Shown here piece by piece: positions 23,655-34,880 of a stretch of DNA of 64,000 bases. The first letter of the stretch is position 1; each line of letters begins with the position of its first letter. Position numbers and translations under genes: made by a program. The notes below the pieces were generated by a model, which searched no databases, was not told where the DNA came from, and worked only from the letters and a program-made list of their open reading frames with translations. Origin of the DNA: Carya illinoinensis (lineage: Eukaryota > Streptophyta > Magnoliopsida > Fagales > Juglandaceae); NCBI RefSeq assembly GCF_018687715.1, contig NC_056755.1, positions 32,204,501-32,268,500 of the forward strand, written 5' to 3'.

Positions 23655-24337
23655 TGAACAATGGAATCCTCAAATAGCTGTGGAGCAGATCACCCCCAAG
23701 AACCAAAATTAATTCAATTTTCGAACACCCAATGGCCCAAAACACAAAACCCACAAGCATTCTAGATTCTCTGGACGAAGAGATTATCAGAATCATAGCA
23801 CCAGTCTCAATCTGCATGTTTATGGTGTCATTTTGATTATCTTTGTCCTCGATTCAACTTCTTCATCTACCACTTCAACATCGGTCAACTCCATAGTTGA
23901 CCGATGTTGAAGTAGTAGGTTCCCTTTTGAACTCCCTTCATGTGTTTGTGGTTGTTGTCACATTTATTTTGATGCTCCTTTTCTACCTCAGATGCACTAA
24001 TTCTTGAAACTCTTCATGGGTTTTTCTACTTTTGTTGTTTCGGAATTCATGCATGGGTGGTGAAATTTATCATGAATGACAAAACTCCCATGATTATTGC
24101 TGCCCATCCTTGACCAAAGCCTGAAATGGACGATGCATGTTAATCCAAAACTATTGCAAACTAAACAAAGAACAAAAAACAAAAAACTCTTGACAAAATC
24201 TCAACTAGTCTCTTCTTCCCCGCAAACGAGCATTTCAGTCAAAAGAAAAATAGACAAAAAGAAAAAAAGACAAAATCTATATGAGGTGGGAGTGTGAGAG
24301 AGTGGACAGTTACTGATATGTAGCAAAAAGCTTAACT
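23655..24337. other. Spacer between the two duplicated copies
   Basis: No homology to either copy was seen. A short inverted pair TTCAACATCGGTCAACT / AGTTGACCGATGTTGAA (about 23874-23890 and 23895-23911) forms a near-perfect hairpin of about 17 bp per arm. Open frames here are under 70 codons and unsupported. Confidence 0.45.
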
Positions 24338-24492
24338 CCAAACCATTATTTTCATTGTTAATGATGCTTGTGGATGTCAATCGATGTTGGGAATTGTCTG
24401 TGTTTGGTCGTCAGAGATACGGTGCCAAAATTCTCTCACACTTACATCCTTAGCAGAAAGAATTTTGGATAATGTTTAGATTTTGGTCGTAT

Positions 24493-26653
24493 TGTGACGC
24501 CCCCAAATCCCCACGCCCGAACACGGGGAAATTGAGGCGTCCGGATGGTGACAACCCGGGTCACCATCCCATCGACGGGTGCCGAGTGTGTGCAAGGCAA
24601 CAGATGTGTACAGAAAAACACGCAGCGGATAACGAAAGTCATAACTAAGTACCAGAATTTTCTTAACGTAATACAAGCTGTTTAAAACGTACATAGATAA
24701 AATATTACAAAACACAAATACAGTTTTAAACAAATATAAAAGATAGCATCAGCAACCCGGCGGAGCCGCATCCTCGGGCTTAGCCTCCTCCTCTTCGTCC
24801 TCTAACTCTGCACCAAAAGCTACGGAACCACGAATGGTACCGCAGGTAAGTAAAACCCAAACACTACTAGATAAAAACACATAAAACTCAAACAAGATGC
24901 ATGAACCATGCCCAATGCACAAAGCCCATAAAACCCAAGTTTCCACACACGCCAAAAACTCATTTGGCCCAAAAGCATATCCTTTCTGAAAAACACGCCA
25001 AAAGTCACATTTGGCCGCCAAAAGTCCATTTGGCCCAATATCTCGCCAGAAGTCCATCCGGCCCAATATCTCGCCAGAAGTCCATCTGGCCCACGCCAAA
25101 AGTCCCATTCGGCCTCATAAACCATTATCCAATTTTAACCGTATGCACCATGACCTCCCCTAGGGGTCATCCGCACACCCTAGCTCCAGTGTCACACCGT
25201 AGAGTACCACCACGCATGTGACACCTAACGAGCGATGCCCAGTTCCGCGCCTCCCGCGCGTGCGTAGCCAAGCATCCTCTAGCCCTCGCCAGCGAAGGGC
25301 CACGGAATCGGTGAGTAGGGCGATGCCCGGTTCCACGCCCGGCACGTTCCTAGCCAAGCATCCCCTAGCCCCGCTCCCGTCATCTCTCTCGACAACTCAG
25401 GGGACATCACTCAGTTTATTCCGCTCCCGAGTGACCAGAGGAGCTCCACCGAGATAATAACCCATCCCGGCTTGGGCTCGTGATACACACGCACCCGCAA
25501 CACACTTACGCCAAAACACCGGCTTTTCACATAAATCCCCAAACACCCGTGCATGCACCATGTAATGCCATAACAATGCATAATAAAATAATCAAACAAC
25601 ATAAAACAAATAAACAGGCAACTCCGTCCTCCATCCATCCGACCCCCAAAACTCCTCGGACTCAGTCCGGAATCAACAACCAACAACAATAAATAATTGA
25701 ATGAGCAATATATATTAAAATCTGAAAATAGGGTTTGGAAAATACTTACAGCGCTATACGGCAATTTTAGAAAACAAGCGGCGTTGCAAACGGCGGAGGA
25801 AAAGCAACGTAACAGTGTAATTTACACTGTTGCCGTGGGTAATAAATTACCCACTTTTGAACGGAGACAAACTAGGACACGAGATTGATAGGGTATGGTC
25901 TAGGGATGGTTGTGAAGCTATTGGAAGTGACGAACGGCCGTGGGTGGCGGCGGAATGGCTGGAAATGGCCGGATTACCCAAAACGGAAACTAAGCTCGTA
26001 GGAGCTGTTCCGGTGGTCGTTGGAGGCCGGAAATGGGTGGGTTAGGACGGCAAGGAGTCGGTGATGAAGTGGTGAAGAAATGGTGGCCGGAGGTGGAGCG
26101 ACGGCGGCAGATCGGAGGAAAAACCGTGGAGGCTTTGGAGGGCTTTTCCGGCCAAACGGCCGGCCGGTTGGGGGTGAGTTTGGGTGGGGTGGTGCACCGG
26201 AGGGAGAGGAAGAGAATGGGACCGGTGGGAGGCCGAACGGTGGCCGGACGGCGGCGGTAGGGTAGAGAGAAGGTGACGCCGGCGTGGGGGAGAGGGAGGA
26301 GAGAGAGAGAGCACGGGGGGGGGTTCGGTCGAGCGGGAGAAGAAAGAAAGAAAGAAAGAAAAAAAAAAGAAGAAAAAGAAAAGAAAGGGAAAAAGAAAAA
26401 GGAAAAAGAGAAAAAAGGAAAAAGGATGTGAAAAGAGATGAGGTCCAGTCCTCACTCCGGGAAAACGAAACAAACCGCCAAAAAGATTAAAACCACAAAA
26501 CAACTAAAAGAAATAAAACACAACCTCAAATAAATTAAATTAAATTAAAACCCAATTTTTAAAACGCAAATAAATTAAAATAAAATAACTGATATATTAA
26601 TTAAAATAAAAACAATCCTTCAGTGATAATACACGTAAAAGCGGGTCATCACA
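24493..26653 (-). repeat. 3' LTR of the LARD-like element (2161 bp)
   Basis: It contains a short tandem array at about 24946-25114 built from CGCCAAAAGTCCATTTGGCC and CGCCAGAAGTCCATC-type units, a GC-rich block at 25.9-26.3 kb, and a purine run at 26330-26430. Relative to the other LTR it has one extra array unit (about 20 bp) and a small insertion near 25957. Confidence 0.92.
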
Positions 26654-26666
26654 TCCTTCCCCCCTT
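26654..26666 (-). other. Polypurine tract of the LARD-like element
   Basis: On the minus strand, AAGGGGGGAAGGA abuts the 3' LTR and is preceded by TTTCGAGGACGAAATTTG. This layout is familiar from plant Ty3/gypsy elements, where the tract primes plus-strand DNA synthesis. Confidence 0.85.
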
Positions 26667-26699
26667 AAAAACAAATTTCGTCCTCGAAATTTGCAAGAT

Positions 26700-29400
26700 C
26701 AACCATCAGCGCCAAACAGATACAACATACAACTCCGAACATATTTGAGAGATACATATCATCGACAACTCCCAACAAATCCAATGGTTATTAACTTCAC
26801 ACCATAAATTGCTAATATCGTCGACGCCTCTGCTTTACCTTCCGAATTTTCATCCTATTCCAACCTTGGTAACCTAATAGCCACCTCCAAAATTAACCAT
26901 CAATAAACCAAATTGTACGACCAAAAGATTAATCTCCCATTAAAACTTCGAATCACTACTAAATCCTCAACATCAACACAAAATTTGAACTCCTAAGAAT
27001 CTCCAAAAATCACGCTTTCGCGCACACTCTGATAACTCACCAAAATACATAAAGGCTATATCCTCAAAATTAATATCATGAAGTATAAGCTCAAGCCACA
27101 CCTAATCATAATAAAACCTTTATCACTTTTCCATAGAAAATCATATACCTCCAAAAACCTCAAATCTCCACTCATTCCTCAGTTGGCCATTGCTGCCCCA
27201 ATCGAAAACCAACATTCCGCAAAATACATCCATTGATTGATGACAGAACCAGTACTAATCAACCTCCAGGCCCCAATTTGAAAACATATAACATCATCCT
27301 CAAAATACACCTGTCTCTTCTAAAGATAAGGAACATCTCCAAAAGGCCCAAGTCCTTCCCCGCCAACCAACAAGGGCGCCCATAACCTCTGTCCGATATC
27401 CCACACTTCAAGCTCATAACCTATATTTTGAATAATATCTAATCTTGCAATAACTAGCTCACTATAAACTCCCATTGACTTCACCTAAACATAATCAAAA
27501 CGCTCTTGGTAACTCACCCACCTACTTATACCCTCAAAAACTTTAGTTTTAGCACAACTAATTCCTTCAATAGCACTTCACAAATAAATCTCAAGACAGG
27601 CCATACTGTTTAAATCTTCAATCCATCAAAACTATTAAACAACACTCATGAATCCTAATGTTTTATTACTTCATACATATGATCATGCTACCCACCTTTG
27701 ATGCATAGGTTTCAACTTCCACGATTCATTACTTCATACTCCACACATGGTGACCTAACGACCTCCTTTCAAGCTATATAACCATATCCCCAATCCTCCC
27801 AACTAGATACTTGATCTCCAAAGAAAAGTATAGCCTCACCAATTTAAATTCCTGTGTGACCTCAAGTCACAATTAATTCTTGAAGATAGACTCAACCATT
27901 AATGCCAACCATCACTCCAATTGGTAACCCACTTCAATTGTATATTCCATTCAACTTACCAAACAACTCAAAGCCAAAAAGAGACTAGGATTTGTACTCT
28001 CCGAAATCCATACACCCTCACCACCACTATAAATGGATCTCATGTACCCCTTAGCTAAGATCAATAATCATTCTAACGTATAAGTGATCCATCACTTCCA
28101 TTTCCAACCTCCGTACCTTATCCTCAAAATAAACAAAATTCATTTTCTAAAACCTGCATCATCTATTATCCTCACTCGATATGAATTAATCCTAAAACCT
28201 ATCACTATAACCTCGAGCTATAACAATTATTGCCAACCAACATACCATTGAGTAACACGTTTCGACTGAACACCCCAATCTATTCACCACTATCACGTGT
28301 CGATCTCATACGTCCTTAGCCGAAACTAATAGTCATTCCAACACACAAATAGTCTATTACCACTATTTCCATCATCTCGACTTATATCCGCAAATCAACA
28401 TGAATCATTCCTATATTTGCTTAACTTATACCCTTAACATTAGCAAATAGCTACCGCTTAAAACTTTATACTGAAAATGACCTTAAACCTACTAATAATC
28501 CGTTCCTAAAAGTCTCCAGAACATGAGGTCTCAACTTCAGTCAAATTCAATACCAACAATTAAACTATTGCTTCCAAAACCTCGATGGATCTATTTCTTC
28601 TGAACCGATAAAAATCATTTCCTAAAATCTACTATTACAACCTCGAGTTAACAATAATCATTTTCTAAACTAGCTCGATATCTTCAATCCTCAAAGAAAA
28701 ACACTAATTGGATCATTACTTCCAATCCTCAAAGGAATCCACTCTAGAAAAACTTTCATATCAACAACTCAACTCGAATCAACCTCATTTTTAATGATTA
28801 CAAACTAATCACTCACTAGAGTAGATCAAGCTACAGCACTAAGTCTGTAAAACTAAGAACTCAATTCTCATCATAAATCAGTCCTTCGACTCTGCAATTC
28901 TGAAACCTTTAATCAAATAAGAATCATCTTCCGGGACTTCTAAGATCAAGGAACTTACATCCCATAATAGAACAATTGACTCCCAAATCCTTCAAATTCT
29001 AAAACATTAATAGATAATATATCATTTTCTGAAATTCTCAAGATTGGTGGTTTTAATCCAAATCATTCACCTTAAAAGCTTGTAAAATCTAAAGCCCCAA
29101 TTGCCACCAAATTACTCATCCGAATCACGAAATTTACCACTCGAAGTTTAATTATTCCCCCCAAAGCTTGTCGAAATTAATACCTTAATTACCATAAACT
29201 TATATTCCTAAAATCTATAAGGCCCCAAACTTTAAAACTTTGCTGAAATTTCATAAAATCTAACATCGAAATTTGTTGAACTTACAACCTACTACGTTAT
29301 AGACCACTTCATAAACCCCACGGAACCAAAGAACTCAATTATTCTACTTCCCTAAAAGATCACCCAGATCATGCCATTCTCTCCAAGCCTCGATAATAAA
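26700..29400 (-). other. Non-coding interior of the LARD-like element
   Basis: About 2.7 kb has a strong strand composition bias (A and C on the plus strand, so T and G in the sense direction). No open frame over 60 codons on either strand is long enough to list. There is no trace of protease, polymerase or integrase motifs. Words such as CCTCGA, TCAAATCC and AATTACT recur loosely without a fixed period. Confidence 0.6.
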
Positions 29401-29850
29401 ACAAACCACACAAGGCGTTCATCACTAAAGATTAGATTAGACCCCTACCTGCCATGACTCCAACATTCTGAGTCTCCGTAACCTCACCTCCAACGGTACC
29501 AGGAGTCACTACGTACATTCGAGCCCGAACTAAAAACCTCTAGTTAGTTCTATCACTGCGACGAGCTCCACGGCTTCCTTGAACTCTAATGGGGCGCTCA
29601 CCCACATGGGCTCTATTACAAACTCCGCAAATTGGCACTCGTCCTTCCATACGGACACTTGAGGACGCTTGAGGTCGAGTTCCGGTCCGCTGAACAAACT
29701 TCTAAGGCAAACCCGAGCTACTTCCTTCACCAGAAAAACTTCGCCTCTTATGTCCTGGAGGGGAGCCCATACTCAAGTTATGCTCTCGCTCCACAAGAGT
29801 GGTCACATCCACTAAATCCTAAAAGGTGGATATCCGGTGGCTGACCACAA
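29400..29850 (-). pseudogene. Degenerate gag C-terminus with broken zinc knuckle
   Basis: On the minus strand at about 29629-29590 the residues CGVCNRAHVGER match the C-x2-C-x3-H-x-G-E-C knuckle of plant gypsy gag proteins, with the final Cys replaced by Arg. Downstream (about 29510-29440) a VTPGTVGGEVTE-like piece resembles the gag-protease junction. The frame has an internal stop and a shift relative to the flanking parts. This ties the element to Ty3/gypsy rather than copia. Confidence 0.5.
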
Positions 29851-30447
29851 TTTTGCATATATCTGGTTGCAAGCCTTAAAAAAAAACTCCCTTAAACATA
29901 TCCTTAAAGTTCGTTGAACCTACACTCTCCTACCCTATAGCCTCGCTACATAAATTCTACAAAGCCTTGACCTCAATCATCTTAAGCAACTTAAAGCTAA
30001 TTCCTCTCCTCATTGCTACGTGAGTTCCCACCTTACAAAGATTGCCTAAACTATGACATTCCCTTCAGACCTCAACATCATACAAGCAAACCACATCGCA
30101 AAAAAAATTCAAACCTACAACACTAAAAGTTCCTGCCTAATAATAGTATCCTTGATTATACCGCCTTCCAGCCACAACACCACCTTTGACCCCCTTTAAG
30201 AAAACAAAAACAGATAAAACCAACAACATAAAACCAAAAACCAAAACCAACACCATATAGCCAGAAACAAAAGAAACCAGCATGCAATAACATAACTAAA
30301 TAAATAAAAACAAGCAAACAAGCTCAAATCAATAAACCAAATAAAACATGTTAAATAGCAACTTTACTTAAAATAAATTTTAAAACACAACTTTAAAAAC
30401 ATTCTGGTACTCCCTGCGGGACATGTGGTTTTACCCAGAGCCAAACC

Positions 30448-30459
30448 GCTCTGATACCA
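30448..30459 (-). other. Primer-binding site, initiator-Met tRNA type
   Basis: On the minus strand, TGGTATCAGAGC lies two bases after the end of the 5' LTR. This is the usual plant LTR-element primer site, complementary to the 3' end of initiator methionine tRNA. Confidence 0.88.
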
Positions 30460-30461
30460 CC

Positions 30462-32597
30462 TGTGACGCCCCCAAATCCCCACGCCCGAACACGGGGAAA
30501 TTGAGGCGTCCGGATGGTGACAACCCGGGTCACCATCCCATCGACGGGTGCCGAGTGTGTGCAAGGCAACAGATGTGTACAGAGAAACACGCAGCGAATA
30601 ACGAAAGTCATAACTAAGTACCAGAATTTTCTTAACGTAATACAAGCTGTTTAAAACGTACATAGATAAAATATTACAAAACACAAATACAGTTTTAAAC
30701 AAATATAAAAGATAGCATCAACAACCCGGCGGAGCCGCATCCTCGGGCTCAGCCTCCTCCCCTTCGTCCTCTAACTCTGCACCAAAAGCTACGGAACCAC
30801 GAATGGTACCGCAGGTAAGTAAAACCCAAACACTACCAGATAAAAACACATAAAACTCAAACAAGATGCATGAACCATGCCCAATGCACAAAGCCCATAA
30901 AACCCAAGTTTCCACACACGCCAAAAACTCATTTGGCCCAAAAGCATATCCTTTCTGAAAAACACGCCAAAAGTCCATTTGGCCCAATATCTCGCCAGAA
31001 GTCCATCCGGCCCAATATCTCGCCAGAAGTCCATCTGGCCCACGCCAAAAGTCCCATTCGGCCTCATAAACCATTATCCAATTTTAACCGTATGCACCAT
31101 GACCTCCCCTAGGGTTCATCCGCACACCCTAGCTCCAGTGTCACACCGTAGAGTACCACCACGCATGTGACACCTAACGAGCGATGCCCAGTTCCGCGCC
31201 TCCCGCGCGTGCGTAGCCAAGCATTCTCTAGCCCTCGCCAGCGAAGGGCCACGGAGTCGGTGAGTAGGGCGATGCCCGGTTCCACGCCCGGCGCGTTCGT
31301 AGCCAAGCATCCCCTAGCCCCGCTCCCGTCATCTCTCTCGATAACTCAGGGGACATCACTCAGTTTATTCCGCTCCCAAGTGACCAGAGGAGCTCCACCG
31401 AGATAATAACCCATCCCGGCTTGGGCTCGTGATACACACGCACCCGCAACACACTTACGCCAAAACACCGGCTTTTCACATAAATCCCCAAACACCCGTG
31501 CATGCACCATGTAATGCCATAACAATGCATAATAAAATAATCAAACAACATAAAACAAATAAACAGGTAACTCCGTCCTCCATCCATCCAACCCCCGAAA
31601 CTCCTCGGACTCAGTCCGGAATCAACAACCAACAACAATAAATAATTGAATGAGCAATATATATTAAAATCTGAAAATAGGGTTTGGAAAATACTTACAG
31701 CGCTATACGGCAATTTTAGAAAACAAGCGGCGTTGCAAACGGCGGAGGAAAAGCAACGTAACAGTGTAATTTACACTGTTGTCGTGGGTAATAAATTACC
31801 CACTTTTGAACGGAGACAAACTAGGACACAAGATTGATAGGGTATGGTCTAGGGATGGTTGTGAAGCTATTGGAAGTGACGAACGACCGTGGGTGGCGGC
31901 GGAATGGCCGAATTACCCAAAACGGAAACTAAGCTCGTAGGAGCTGTTCCGGTGGTCGTTGGAGGCCGGAAATGGGTGGGTTAGGACGGCAAGGAGTCGG
32001 TGATGAAGTGGTGAAGAAATGGTGGCCGGAGGTGGAGCGACGGCGGCGGATCGGAGGAAAAACCGTGGAGGCTTTGGAGGGCTTTTCCGGCCAAACGGCC
32101 GGCCGGTTGGGGGTGAGTTTGGGTGGGGTGGTGCACCGGAGGGAGAGGAAGAGAATGGGACCGGTGGGAGGCCGAACGGTGGCCGGACGGCGGCGGTAGG
32201 GTAGAGAGAAGGTGACGCCGGCGTGGGGGAGAGGGAGGAGAGAGAGAGAGAGCACGGGGGGGGTTCGGTCGAGCGGGAGAAGAAAGAAAGAAAGAAAAAA
32301 AAAAAAGAAAAAGAAGAAAAAGAAAAGAAAGGGAAAAAGAAAAAGGAAAAAGAGAAAAAAGGAAAAATGATGTGAAAAGAGATGAGGTCCAGTCCTCACT
32401 CCGGGAAAACGAAACAAACCGCCAAAAAGATTAAAACCACAAAACAACTAAAAGAAATAAAACACAACCTCAAATAAATTAAATTAAATTAAAACCCAAT
32501 TTTTAAAACGCAAATAAATTAAAATAAAATAACTGATATATTAATTAAAATAAAAACAATCCTTCAGTGATAATACACGTAAAAGCGGGTCATCACA
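30462..32597 (-). repeat. 5' LTR of the LARD-like element (2136 bp)
   Basis: Partner of 24493-26653, with the same TG...CA ends. It would carry the promoter of the element on the minus strand. The A/G-rich run at 32276-32370 differs in length from its partner. Confidence 0.92.
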
Positions 32598-33456
32598 CGT
32601 ATTAAGAACGATGTTCATGGTTTGAGGTAAAGAATGATGCTACTAGCTTTATTAAAAATCTTATAGCCAATCATTTGATGACACATAAGAGATAATAAAA
32701 TAATAGTTAAAAAGGATTTTCATATAGAGACTACTAATTGGTAAGAGAAGATCATTCATTTTCTCAAGAACGGGGAGTGTGTTTCACATATTAACCATAA
32801 TCACACGTACAATAAAATAGATTTATAATATATTGTATCACGACAAATTACATCACTTCATAAAATATCTTTTTAAATAAGTGCTAAAGTCTCAAAGATA
32901 TATTATACAAATAAACTTAAGAATTGACAAATTTTGATACAATGCGTTAGATTTATGTTATAATAAAAGTAATTTTATAATTTGACATGTCACATCAACG
33001 CACGTCAGTTTTTTAATTTATTTTTGTAAGATTTTTTTTTTTTTTGCTAAAAAATTTCTCAAATTTTTATAGTTCTTTTGTAGGTATTATTATGATATCA
33101 TGTAGGTTAAAAATATTGTTTAAATGAATCTATGATCACGGATGTAAATGATGAATGATAATATGTATGGATAAATGAGTAAAATATAAGTTAATGATAT
33201 TCAAGAATAATTGCAACAATTTTATAAAAAAGTGGATCTCACTATGAAAAGTATGAAAAACTCACCTTTTTTTTAGGGTCTACTTTTTTATAAAAGACAA
33301 ATTGTGCAAGACTTGTGTATTTGAAACTTATCCCTAACATTACTCATTGATTAATAACTAGAACTTATTCCTATAGAGAGTTTGTTTAACCAAATTTGTG
33401 TTAAACAAAAATATAAGCTCGTTTATTAATTTTGTCAAACTTATAGAAACTTATAT

Positions 33457-33751
33457 ATTTTTTTCTCAACAAAAGGGGAGGTGGGAGCGACTAGCGTAAC
33501 TATCTTCCGTGGGCGTGATCATAAGAGTCACTTCTCACTGTGGAATGTTCGGTTTGATTCATAATTACTACCCAAAAGGCGAGCCCATCACCACAGCACC
33601 ACCAAGCTGTCAACTTGTCCAAAGCCCATCCTATAGATTCTTGGTTAGGCACTACTCCGACATGTGGTTTCGACTTACGCCCAACTCGAACTCCTGACCT
33701 CAAAGTTATGGAATACCAACTCGTACCAACTGAGCTACCACCTTAGTGGTC
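33457..33751 (-). mobile_element. tRNA-derived SINE (295 bp)
   Basis: On the minus strand the head reads GGTGGTAGCTCAGTTGGTAC (A box, about 33742-33723) and GGTCAGGAGTTCGAGTTGGG (B box, 33699-33680), the internal pol III promoter of a tRNA. The body follows, and the tail is an AT-rich A run (plus-strand T run at about 33459-33463). A perfect 14-bp target-site duplication, ATAGAAACTTATAT, flanks it at 33443-33456 and 33752-33765. Copy A lacks the insertion at the matching point near 21525. Confidence 0.9.
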
Positions 33752-34450
33752 ATAGAAACTTATATTTACTCGTAAACTTGTATACTTGCCTATTATATTA
33801 TTTGTACTTTCAAAAAAGATTTGAGAAGATCATGTTCTTAATGCAATGAGGGGTGTTTAAATCCTTATCAATGCAAGTCTTAACGTAAGTATGTATGAAA
33901 TTACATATAAACTATATAAAGAGATTTATATCAAAGTTAAAAAAATCTACTTATGACAAAAGTCATAATCTAATGTATGACTTAATAATGGAAATACAAT
34001 ACATATATATATGAAAAAAAATCTATTTATCGTCATTTTTATTATCATCCTCTCAACATTTTTTGTTTATGATGAAAAATGATCAGACAAAAAAAATAAA
34101 TAAATAAAAATAAGATGACATATTCATAATTAAATAACTAATTGTTAATGCAAACCTACTATAATGTATACAAAGTGATGGAAAATGCTACATTCATGAA
34201 TAATTATTACATGTTATTATAGCATGATACAGATACGTGCTATTCTCATTTTATTATAGAATATCATATAATTTGAGTAATGTTAGAGACAAACTCTAAA
34301 TATATAAATTTTGCATAATTTTTTTGTAAAAAAATATCTCTCTCTAAGAAAAAATATTCATTTTTTTTTATAATAGAATTAAATTTTTTTATTTATTAAA
34401 GGCTTATACAAATTTTTACAGTTTGGAGTTACGTAAATCATTATTACAAG

Positions 34451-34796
34451 TAATAAGGTATGACTTAATCCGGGTCATTTTTCCTTAGCGGAGGAAGAAC
34501 ACCAATGCATACACTGAAATAAAAGACAATTGGTGGTGTAATGTAGACCCATTTGATGCAGCCATACGGATACAGGAGATCGCTTTCTTCTGCGTATATG
34601 GCACTGACACGGACACCCGCAGGCTGCCTGCTGGGAGCAAATCACCATTGGCATTTACTCAGAGACGCCACACACCCTTCGCCACCCACTTTGCTCCAAA
34701 TTTCCTGCATTTTTGCTTAAACATACTCTTCTCTCTCTCACTCTCAGACTGTCTCTCTTTCTCTGGCTTTTATTTACATCTCCTCTGTTTACTGTA

Positions 34797-34837
<41 letters not shown>

Positions 34838-34880
34838 CTCTCTATCTTTATTGCTCTATCTCCTACAATTCCCTGTTGTA
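34451..34880 (+). promoter_or_regulatory. DGAT1 upstream region and 5' leader
   Basis: A CT-rich stretch (34727-34765) and a pure TA repeat (about 34799-34835) precede the ATG by 45 bases. CT-rich leaders are common in plant 5' UTRs. The TA repeat is likely length-variable between individuals and sits where it could affect the leader. No single TATA box can be picked out with confidence. Confidence 0.45.

Larger units (their letters stand above)
24493..32597 (-). mobile_element. LARD-like Ty3/gypsy-type LTR retrotransposon
   Basis: The LTRs are 24493-26653 and 30462-32597, both TGTGACG...CATCACA on the plus strand. The 5-bp duplication CGTAT lies at 24488-24492 and 32598-32602. Orientation is minus: the primer-binding site TGGTATCAGAGC (initiator-Met tRNA type) lies 2 bases inside the high-coordinate LTR at 30459-30448, and the purine tract AAGGGGGGAAGGA abuts the other LTR at 26666-26654. 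The 3.8 kb interior has no protease, reverse transcriptase or integrase; only a broken gag-like stretch near 29.4-29.85 kb is seen. By eye the LTRs differ by about two dozen substitutions in 2.1 kb plus a few indels, so insertion is recent relative to its surroundings. Large LTRs with a non-coding interior fit a large retrotransposon derivative mobilised in trans. Confidence 0.9.
24338..34450 (+). repeat. Copy B of the direct duplication (interrupted)
   Basis: The pieces at 24338-24492, 32598-33456 and 33752-34450 match copy A. They are separated by an LTR retrotransposon (24493-32597) and a SINE (33457-33751), both missing from copy A. Copy B lacks the MULE and the Helitron, so it shows their empty sites. 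Confidence 0.75.

Noticed and set aside
26042..26503. 153-codon frame (and a 172-codon counterpart at 31929-32447) in the LTRs
   Set aside because: It consists mostly of Phe/Ser/Pro from the simple-sequence run and GC-rich repeats. It is not alike in frame between the LTRs and has no known domain.
24493..26653. Duplicated host gene at the two GC-rich blocks (25.9-26.3 and 31.8-32.2 kb)
   Set aside because: The blocks are identical parts of paired LTRs with TG...CA ends and a target duplication.
33680..33751. tRNA gene candidate
   Set aside because: A and B boxes are present, but the sequence continues into a SINE body with an A-rich tail and target duplication, and the acceptor stem does not close.
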